Source of the DNA: Lachnospiraceae bacterium
Lineage (GTDB): Bacteria; Bacillota; Clostridia; Lachnospirales; Anaerotignaceae
Assembly: GCA_019422065.1 (NCBI GenBank)
Contig: JAHZEA010000010.1
Coordinates: 30,419-94,418, forward strand
DNA length: 64,000 bases
Direction of reading: 5' to 3'
The translations under genes and the position numbers were made by a program. This document shows, piece after piece, positions 55,545 through 61,359 of the stretch. Each line of letters begins with the position of its first letter. The first letter of the stretch is position 1. The notes beneath the pieces were generated by a model that was not told the origin of the DNA, did not search any database, and saw only the letters and a list, made by a program, of their open reading frames with translations.

Positions 55545-56294
55545 TTACGCCTCCATTTTTAAAATACCTTTGTTATCAAAATCTATATCCGAAATTTTTT
55601 CAATGGCAGATAACGCCAAAGCTGTTATTATACCCTCAATAATTGCAAGGGGTATTTGAGTTACAGCAAATATAGCCAAAAACTTAACAATAGACATAAT
55701 TATTCCGCCATTTGGCGACGGATAGGCCAATGAAAGCTGAAAAGATGTTATGCAGTATGTAAATAAATCCCCTATTCCTGCTGCCAAAGCCACAGAAATG
55801 AACTTTCCGGCCTTTAATTTTCTGCAAAGCTTATAAACACCATAAGACACAAAAGGCCCTGCCACAGCCATAGAAAAGGTATTGGCACCAAGAGTTGTAA
55901 TACCGCCATGAGCCAAAAGAAGTGCCTGAAAAACTAGAACAATAACTCCTATAATACTCATTACCCAAGGTCCGAATATAACAGCACCAAAGCCTGTTCC
56001 TGTTGGGTGTGAACTGCTGCCTGTAACAGACGGTATTTTAAGTGATGAGAGCACAAATGTAAAAGCTCCGGCCATAGCCAATATAATAAGAGCTTTTTTG
56101 TTTTGAGCCGTTATCTTCTTTAGTGACATAAATCCTGCAATAATAAAAGGAATACACAATACAAACCACAATATACAATCTTTAGGCGGAAGATAGCCTT
56201 CCATAATGTGCATAGCCTGTACTTTTTGCGGGATAGCCAAAAACAGGCAAAAAACAGTTGTTAACAAAAACACTTTCTTTTCTTTCTTTGTCAT
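55545..56294 (-). CDS. cbiM: Cobalt transport protein CbiM, substrate-specific component
   Basis: 249 residues. A signal-like segment is cleaved or processed before MHIMEGYLPP, whose N-terminal Met-His coordinates the metal, the defining CbiM feature. Further family segments: TGSSSHPTGTGFGAVIFGP and LLLAHGGITTLGANTFSM. The start MTKKEKK has AAGGAGG upstream; a much longer in-frame extension would begin within the cobalamin riboswitch and is rejected. First gene of the operon. Confidence 0.95.
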   Translation of the reverse strand: MTKKEKKVFLLTTVFCLFLAIPQKVQAMHIMEGYLPPKDCILWFVLCIPFIIAGFMSLKKITAQNKKALIILAMAGAFTFVLSSLKIPSVTGSSSHPTGTGFGAVIFGPWVMSIIGVIVLVFQALLLAHGGITTLGANTFSMAVAGPFVSYGVYKLCRKLKAGKFISVALAAGIGDLFTYCITSFQLSLAYPSPNGGIIMSIVKFLAIFAVTQIPLAIIEGIITALALSAIEKISDIDFDNKGILKMEA

Positions 56295-56316
56295 ATAAAT
56301 CCTCCTTTTGATAAAT

Positions 56317-56360
56317 AAAAAAGCTGCCCATATTTGAAAGCAACAACAAATACGCGCAGC
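56317..56360 (-). terminator. Riboswitch-controlled terminator before cbiM
   Basis: Minus-strand GCTGCGCGTATTTG pairs with CAAATATGGGCAGC, followed by TTTTTT, between riboswitch and cbiM. Confidence 0.8.
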
Positions 56361-56429
56361 AAAATAAGGCTTTTTAAAAAAGCCCATTGAACACAAATTT
56401 GTTATACACCGCAACAAATAAGCTTCCTT

Positions 56430-56590
56430 ATTACATGGCAGGTCTTCTGGCTTAGACATCACAACGTATTTACGCCTTCCCATTTAAAACAGTGACATAA
56501 TATAAATACATTCCGTCAACACAGCGGCGGGACCGCACAGGCTCATCCTGTTTCCCTATTATCCTTCCTAAAAAAGGCACCATATAATAC
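56430..56590 (-). promoter_or_regulatory. Cobalamin riboswitch
   Basis: Minus strand shows GGTGCC, GGAAACAGG near the start, GCGGTCCCGCCGCTGT (B12-box area) and GCCAGAAGACCTGCC at the end, the conserved elements of the cobalamin family. With the terminator at 56317-56360 it should shut off cobalt uptake when B12 is plentiful. The remaining gap up to 56673 is AT-rich with no gene. Confidence 0.93.
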
Positions 56591-56673
56591 TAAATTTTAA
56601 AAGTACACAATTTTTGTAATTATATAACACACCCTTTCGGGCAGTCAATATAAATTAATTATCTGTATTGCAT

Positions 56674-57333
56674 TTATTCCAAAACATTTTTAATAAACTC
56701 CTTAGCCTCAAAAGCATCTTTTGCCACAAACAAAGCGTTTTTAATAAGCTCGTCCGGCGGACAAACCAAATCCGGTATGCAGACAACATTCATTTTAGCT
56801 CTTAAGGCGGCTGTAACACCATTTGGCGAATCTTCAAAAACAATTGTATTTTCCGGAACAGCATTTTCTTTTTTGCAGGCCGCTAAAAATATATCCGGCT
56901 CAGGCTTTGAGCGTTCTGTTTCTTCTCCGCCTGTTATTGAATTAAAGTACTTTCTTAACCCGGCAGAGCCTAAATATAAATCCACATATTGGCTTTTTGT
57001 AGATGAGGCAACAGCGCATTTTATGCCTTTTTCATTAAAATACATTAAAAGTTCCGGTATGCCATTTTTAATATCTATTTTGCCTTCTTGAGATAAATAA
57101 TTTACTTTTTGCCTTGCTTTTTTGCTTATCTCCTCAAAAGGATAGTCTTTACCATAATTAAAAAGCATTTTTTCTTTCAGCTTCTGGCCTGTAAGGCCTA
57201 TTGTGCTTTTATATATATCTTCTGTAAGCTTATAGCCGTAAGAGTGCATTACTTCTTTAAGCTCTCTTTCAAATGCCCTCTCTGAATCGAATATAAGCCC
57301 GTCCATATCAAATATGGCAAGTTTAATTTCCAT
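56674..57333 (-). CDS. HAD-superfamily hydrolase, beta-phosphoglucomutase/phosphatase-like
   Basis: 219 residues: AIFDMDGLIFDSE (motif I with Asp nucleophile and acid), AVASSTKSQYVD (motif II), GGEETERSKPEPDIFLAA (Lys, motif III) and FEDSPNGVTAA (motif IV). The alpha-helical cap between motif I and II places it in subfamily IA with phosphoglucomutase-like and 2-deoxyglucose-6-phosphate phosphatase-like enzymes. Substrate not known. GGGAGG before MEIKLAIF decides the start. Confidence 0.9.
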   Translation of the reverse strand: MEIKLAIFDMDGLIFDSERAFERELKEVMHSYGYKLTEDIYKSTIGLTGQKLKEKMLFNYGKDYPFEEISKKARQKVNYLSQEGKIDIKNGIPELLMYFNEKGIKCAVASSTKSQYVDLYLGSAGLRKYFNSITGGEETERSKPEPDIFLAACKKENAVPENTIVFEDSPNGVTAALRAKMNVVCIPDLVCPPDELIKNALFVAKDAFEAKEFIKNVLE

Positions 57334-57352
57334 TTTATACCTCCCAAAAAAA

Positions 57353-57420
57353 GCCGCATGCTTTAGGCAATTTACCATAAAACAGCGTTTATTATGGTTT
57401 ATGCCTTATAAGCATGCGGC
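57353..57420 (-). terminator. Long three-step hairpin terminator
   Basis: GCCGCATGCTT/AAGCATGCGGC outer stem (11 bp), then GGCA/TGCC and CCATAA/TTATGG, with T7 following on the minus strand. It ends the unknown protein gene at 57434 and lies 20 bp before the HAD start. Confidence 0.8.
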
Positions 57421-57433
57421 AGTTTTAAGGTCA

Positions 57434-57826
57434 TTATTCATCAAAAGCGTCTAAACAGAATTTGTAGAAGTTATAGTCATAGCTGTCGCTTCCAACACCT
57501 ATAGTAAACAGAAGCTCGTCAACGCCTTCTTCCATAAGGAACTTATATGCCCTGTTGTATCCTTCAAGTATTGACTTTCTGTTTACATAATATGTATAAA
57601 GCCATAAAACAGTCTTTTTCTCGCCGTCGATTTCTATTTCCTGCTTTGGATTTTCCTCAACTAATTTTTCAACATCTGTAGGCGAAATACCTGTTTTTTT
57701 CTCCATGTCATCAACATCTTTAATCATTTTTTTGCCTTCTTTAACAAGCTTGGCAAAATCGTCATGTGTAGCTTTAAGATATCGTATAGTTTTAATTTTT
57801 CCGTCCGGAGTAAGATTTTCAAACAT
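57434..57826 (-). CDS. Uncharacterised small protein next to the recombinase
   Basis: 130 residues, acidic, mostly helical, no signal peptide: MFENLTPDGKIKTIRYLKAT, KEGKKMIKDVDDMEKKTG, and an aromatic C-terminus (DSYDYNFYKFCLDAF). GGGGGTG before the ATG fixes the start; the longer frame upstream has no site. It lies 70 bp downstream of the recombinase, same strand, and has its own terminator. Family not recognised. Its position makes it one candidate for an excision accessory factor, but it may equally be unrelated cargo. Confidence 0.6.
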   Translation of the reverse strand: MFENLTPDGKIKTIRYLKATHDDFAKLVKEGKKMIKDVDDMEKKTGISPTDVEKLVEENPKQEIEIDGEKKTVLWLYTYYVNRKSILEGYNRAYKFLMEEGVDELLFTIGVGSDSYDYNFYKFCLDAFDE

Positions 57827-57896
57827 AATAACACCCCCTGAAATTTCTTTTATAAAATTAGAATATTTTAAAAAAAGGCTCTTGTCAATACACATA

Positions 57897-59246
57897 TTAA
57901 AATCCATAAAAAATATGGACAGTTTTTCCATTTAAAATTATTTTTTCAATCAAAAGACTTAATAAACGCTTCTTTTGCTCAAAAGGCATATCTTTAATAT
58001 TCAAATCAAACTGATATTTATTTTCCGGAAAATTATTTTTTAATTCTTCCAAATTTTTTATCCTCTCGTTAATGTATTTTACGCTTACGCCGCCTTCCTC
58101 AATGGCCTTTATTAGGTTGTTAATTCTGCTTTTAATTTCACTTTTTTCTATATTTTCACTGTAAGAGGATAAATAATATTTAATGACATTATCAACATCA
58201 GATGTTATTTCTTTCTCTAGTTCATCTATATCAAAACATTTTGCTCCTGTACAGCCTTTGGAACAGAACATATACCTTTTTTTGCCAGACGAAACAATTT
58301 TAATACCTTTTCCGCATTTATCGCACTTTAAAAGCCCAGATAAAACCGACTGCCTTCCGTAAGTATTTACGCATACGGCACTGTTTAAATCAAGACGCCT
58401 GTTGCAGTTTAAAAATATATCCGGCGGTATAACGCCTCTATGCCCTGCAATAGAAAGCTTTTTGGCACATCCCCCTTCTTTGCCTGTAAGCATAGCGGCA
58501 TTAATGCCGTTAAATTCCGTTTCCTCGTTTTGCACCTCAGCGCCTTTTTCAACATAATACCAGTAAACATCACTGTTACAGGCGGCATAAATAGGATTTC
58601 TTATTATTCTTGAAACAGCTCTGCTGTCCCAGTATTTATCAGGGCACAAAATACCAGCTTTTTCTGCTGTATAATATAGGCTCTCACCTGAACAATAGGT
58701 ATTAAATACTGCTTTTACAACTTCAATCATGGCATTTTCTCTTAAATAAGATACTTTTTTACCGTTCAGCTTTTCTTTAACAATATCAAAACCTAAAGGC
58801 GCCGGGCCTCCTGTCCATACACCTCTTTTAAACCGGGCAAAATAATTATCCCGTACTCTTTCGGCTATAGTTTCACGCTCAAGCTGGGCAAAGCTCATTA
58901 TAATATACAGCATGGCTCGGCCTATAGGTGAGGATGTATCGAACTTTTCGTTAACAGACAAAAACTCAACACCATACTTTTCTAACTCCTGCCAGAAAGC
59001 TGAAAAGTCCGCAATAGAACGGCTAAGCCTGTCAATCCTGTAAACTATAATTCTGTCTATAGTTTTGTTTCTTATATGACTAAGCATGTTTTTAAACGCC
59101 GGCCTGTTAGTATTTTTGCCCGAAAACCCTTTATCAGCAAAAACAGTATACTCACCCCTTGCCTGAACAGCGCACATCTCTATCTGTGCCTCTATCGATA
59201 TACTGTCTTTTTTGTCAACTGACTGCCTTACATAAAGCGCGTCCAT
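57897..59246 (-). CDS. Large serine recombinase of the pdaB element
   Basis: 449 residues. Catalytic resolvase domain: ALYVRQSVDKKDSISIEAQ with nucleophilic Ser in YVRQS, then VYRIDRLSRSIADF, and SFAQLERETIAERVRDN leading into the long helix. The Recombinase domain (about 160-265) is followed by a zinc ribbon (LLKCDKCGKG ... CSKGCTGAKC) and a coiled-coil segment (about 350-420) that controls synapsis. The start MDALYVRQ has GGCGG upstream; an earlier in-frame start at 59321 would overlap attR. It sits 69 bp inside the right end of the element, the usual place for an integrase. Confidence 0.93.
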   Translation of the reverse strand: MDALYVRQSVDKKDSISIEAQIEMCAVQARGEYTVFADKGFSGKNTNRPAFKNMLSHIRNKTIDRIIVYRIDRLSRSIADFSAFWQELEKYGVEFLSVNEKFDTSSPIGRAMLYIIMSFAQLERETIAERVRDNYFARFKRGVWTGGPAPLGFDIVKEKLNGKKVSYLRENAMIEVVKAVFNTYCSGESLYYTAEKAGILCPDKYWDSRAVSRIIRNPIYAACNSDVYWYYVEKGAEVQNEETEFNGINAAMLTGKEGGCAKKLSIAGHRGVIPPDIFLNCNRRLDLNSAVCVNTYGRQSVLSGLLKCDKCGKGIKIVSSGKKRYMFCSKGCTGAKCFDIDELEKEITSDVDNVIKYYLSSYSENIEKSEIKSRINNLIKAIEEGGVSVKYINERIKNLEELKNNFPENKYQFDLNIKDMPFEQKKRLLSLLIEKIILNGKTVHIFYGF

Positions 59247-59302
59247 ACAAAAACCGCCTTTATCTTTTTTTACATTATATTTAATAACGAATTTTTTATT
59301 CA

Positions 59303-59557
59303 TTGGCATTACCTGATTCACTTGACTGGAAAGAACAGGGGCCGGAAGCTGAAATAAACCAAGTGCTTAACCATAAGCATCTGTCAAACGGCTCAATTAT
59401 ACTTTTCCATAACGACGCAAAGTACACTCCTCAAGTGCTGGATACAATATTAAAAGGTCTTAAAGAAAAAGGCTATGAAATTGTGCCTATAAGCGAGCTT
59501 ATATATAAAGACAATTATTACATGGATAACGAAGGACGGCAGAAACTTAATTCTTAA
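59303..59557 (+). CDS. pdaB: PdaB-like deacetylase, 3' part (separated from its 5' part by the element)
   Basis: From GA at 59315 the frame reads DSLDWKEQGPEAEINQVLNH, the rest of NodB motif 4, then GSIILFHNDAKYTPQVLDTI (motif 5 with the His) and the C-terminus YEIVPISELIYKDNYYMDN, exactly the PdaB-family ending. 80 residues. There is no ribosome site and no proper start: the codons upstream of 59315 belong to the element. Joined to the 178 residues at 43247 it gives 258 residues, the normal length. Functional only after excision. Confidence 0.9.
   Translation: MALPDSLDWKEQGPEAEINQVLNHKHLSNGSIILFHNDAKYTPQVLDTILKGLKEKGYEIVPISELIYKDNYYMDNEGRQKLNS
59304..59330. other. attR: right junction of the element
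   Basis: TGGCATT (59304-59310), 4 bp, crossover GA (59315-59316), 8 bp, ACTGGA (59325-59330). The left half is element-derived (attP side); the right half is deacetylase gene (attB side). Confidence 0.85.
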
Positions 59558-59603
59558 TGCCGTGGTGACATAAAAAATTTTTGAAAAAATTCTAAAAAAA
59601 GTC

Positions 59604-59739
59604 TTGTAAAATTTATACTTAAGTATTATAATGTTTGCGTTAGATAAATAAGTCACAAGAAAGTTAGAAAAAGTTAGAAAAATAGGTTAAATATAGTTGA
59701 TGTCAAGGTGGACACTTCGTAGGAGTTGTCCGCCTTTTT
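59604..59739 (+). promoter_or_regulatory. Promoter and leader/sRNA ending in a terminator, before XRE gene
   Basis: TTGTAA (59604-59609), 17 bp, TATAAT (59627-59632) should start an RNA near 59639. After about 65 nt with repeated GAAAGTTAGAAAAAGTTAG, it meets a 10-bp hairpin (AAGGTGGACA, 59705-59714, with TGTCCGCCTT) and T5-G-C-T6. Either a small RNA or an attenuated leader of the XRE gene at 59775. The 59558-59603 gap holds nothing else. Confidence 0.55.
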
Positions 59740-59774
59740 GCTTTTTTACGGATTATTTAAAGGAGTGATTTGTA

Positions 59775-59996
59775 ATGCTTAAACTTGATGTACTTAGACT
59801 GCTTGAGGAGAACGGAAAAACAAAATACTGGCTTTATAAAAGACTTGGCATGAGCTACCAGAATTTTAATAAAATGGTAAATAACGAAACTTCATCTATT
59901 CGTTATGAAGTTATAGAAGAACTTTGCGGTCTTTTTAACTGTACTCCAAACAGACTGTTTTACCTTGACTCCGCCGTATCAAAGCAAAGCTCATAA
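59775..59996 (+). CDS. Small XRE/Cro-type regulator
   Basis: 73 residues: a Cro/CI helix-turn-helix (KTKYWLYKRLGMSYQNFNKM) followed by YEVIEELCGLFNCTPNRLFY. AAAGGAG precedes the ATG. Stand-alone DNA-binding protein, regulon unknown. It lies outside the element, directly downstream of the reassembled deacetylase gene, and behind a terminator-containing leader. Confidence 0.85.
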   Translation: MLKLDVLRLLEENGKTKYWLYKRLGMSYQNFNKMVNNETSSIRYEVIEELCGLFNCTPNRLFYLDSAVSKQSS

Positions 59997-60061
59997 TAAA
60001 GCACACCCTAAAGGAAATAAACTATCCTTTTCCTTTATTTAAACCATTTCCAAATAAAAAT

Positions 60062-60195
60062 CTCCCCAATTTAAAAATTGGGGAGAACAAAAACCCCAAG
60101 GTGTTTGGCCTGCTGAGGCTTTTCAAAATACTTCACCCCATTCACCCAATAAATACATAATATCATTTCATTTTTACCAGCAGGCCGCACCTTAT
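60062..60195 (-). ncRNA. Structured non-coding RNA candidate (family not recognised, possibly 6S-like)
   Basis: On the minus strand, arms AAGGTG (60193-60188) and CACCTT (60103-60098), and GGCCTGCTG (60186-60178) with CAGCAGGCC (60115-60107), form a long closing stem with a small internal loop. It encloses about 60 nt containing GGGTGAATGGGGTGAAG. Downstream a perfect CTCCCCAATTT hairpin (60085-60062) followed by ATTTTTATTT terminates it. A weak promoter (TTTAAC, 18 bp, TATAAA) lies just upstream. No open frame. The rest of the gap 59997-60328 is AT-rich with no gene. Confidence 0.6.
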
Positions 60196-60213
60196 AATTT
60201 ATATTCCATACTT

Positions 60214-60245
60214 AAGAACGCGTTAAAACGCGTTCTTTTGTTTTT
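60214..60245 (+). terminator. Plus-strand terminator after XRE gene
   Basis: AAGAACGCGTT/AACGCGTTCTT palindrome followed by TTGTTTTT. Confidence 0.7.
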
Positions 60246-60328
60246 AAAACGCTGTACTTTATATTTACTTTTTAATACTCAACTTAAAGCTATATAAAAT
60301 TATATAGTACATATACACAAAATCTGTT

Positions 60329-61318
60329 TTATCCGCTGTATTTAACTATAAGTATTTCAACAGCTGTTTCATCCTGAAGCATGCCTGATTTAATGCCATA
60401 ATCAGTATTTAAACAGTCCTTAAATGCGGCTTTTAAAGTATCCGGCGTAAAGTTTCGGCTTTGGCTTAAAGCCATTTTAACAACAAAATCCTTCTGCCCC
60501 ATTAACTCGCATACTTCTCTCTGGCTTTTTCCGCTGTTAGTTAAGCCAGCAGCCTCTATCATAAGCCTAAACTGCCGCGCAATCATTGCAAGTATGCCTA
60601 TTGGCTGTTCCTTAAGAGAAATAAGGTTTCTGTATATTTTAACGGCTTTATCCGTTTCTCTTTTGCCTATGGCCTCAACTAAATCAAAAATATGCGCTTC
60701 CATAGCTTTAACACATACTTTCTCTATATCAGCGTTTTCAACAACAGTATCGGCTCCTTTGTAGCTTATAAGCTTGTTAAGCTCAGCGGCAGCATTTTCC
60801 ATGCTGTAGCCTACTGTTTTAAAAAAGAACAGTGTCTGCGCCCTGTCCATTTTAATTTTGTTCTTAGCCAGCATCTTTTCTGCCCAAATATAAAGCTCGT
60901 TGCCTTGCGGCGCCGCGCATAAAGCGGCATAGCCGCATTTAACTACAGCTTTAAACAGCCTAAGCCTCTTATCTGCTTCTTCCTCAGAAAAAACTACACA
61001 TGTGCTCTCGGGCAGGTTTTCTATCATCTGAGCTATACGCTCGCTGTCATTTTTTCTCCCGGCTTTAAAAAGTCCGCTGTCCTTAATTATTAAAAGCCGC
61101 TTATCGCTCATAAACGGTATAGTTTCGCTGGCGTCTATTATGCGGTTTATGTCCACAGCGCCGTTAAATACATCTGTGTTCATTTCTGAAAAACTACCGC
61201 CTGCAACAGCGTTTTTAAGCCTTTTAACATATAAATCCCTTAAAAAGCTCTCACCGCCGTAAAGGAGATAACATTTTTCAAAATTCTTTTTAGCTATATC
61301 GCTTTTAATCCTTTTCAT
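60329..61318 (-). CDS. holA: DNA polymerase III subunit delta
   Basis: 329 residues, the clamp-loader wrench that opens the sliding clamp. The N-terminal AAA-like domain begins KKNFEKCYLLYGGESFLRDL, with the degenerate P-loop of delta subunits. The middle has ETIPFMSDKRLLIIKDSGLF and the C-terminal collar domain contains LISLKEQPIGILAMIARQFR. Normal length. It follows comEC in the same direction after 41 bp, a common clostridial arrangement. Confidence 0.93.
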   Translation of the reverse strand: MKRIKSDIAKKNFEKCYLLYGGESFLRDLYVKRLKNAVAGGSFSEMNTDVFNGAVDINRIIDASETIPFMSDKRLLIIKDSGLFKAGRKNDSERIAQMIENLPESTCVVFSEEEADKRLRLFKAVVKCGYAALCAAPQGNELYIWAEKMLAKNKIKMDRAQTLFFFKTVGYSMENAAAELNKLISYKGADTVVENADIEKVCVKAMEAHIFDLVEAIGKRETDKAVKIYRNLISLKEQPIGILAMIARQFRLMIEAAGLTNSGKSQREVCELMGQKDFVVKMALSQSRNFTPDTLKAAFKDCLNTDYGIKSGMLQDETAVEILIVKYSG

Positions 61319-61359
61319 AACACATTACCACCGTATTGCTTTACAAAGCATTTATATAA

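Larger units (their letters stand above)
43781..59316. mobile_element. 15.5-kb intervening element inserted in pdaB-like gene
   Basis: Bounded by GA at 43781-43782 and 59315-59316; the unit that would excise is 15,534 bp. It encodes its own large serine recombinase 69 bp from the right end. Removing it fuses the deacetylase halves in frame. Cargo, left to right: MarR, RND adaptor and pump, TPP-riboswitch thiamine-precursor salvage, chromate transporter pair, unknown protein, CbiMNQO cobalt transporter with cobalamin riboswitch, HAD phosphatase, unknown protein, recombinase. There are no replication, conjugation or phage genes. The location in a sporulation gene invites comparison with skin-type elements. 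Confidence 0.9.

Noticed and set aside
55545..56483. Long 312-residue version of CbiM
   Set aside because: The extra N-terminus is translated cobalamin riboswitch and terminator; the true start has AAGGAGG and a CbiM-type signal segment.
43781..59316. Prophage or integrative conjugative element
   Set aside because: No capsid, tail, portal, relaxase or type IV secretion genes are present; only the integrase is mobile-element-like.
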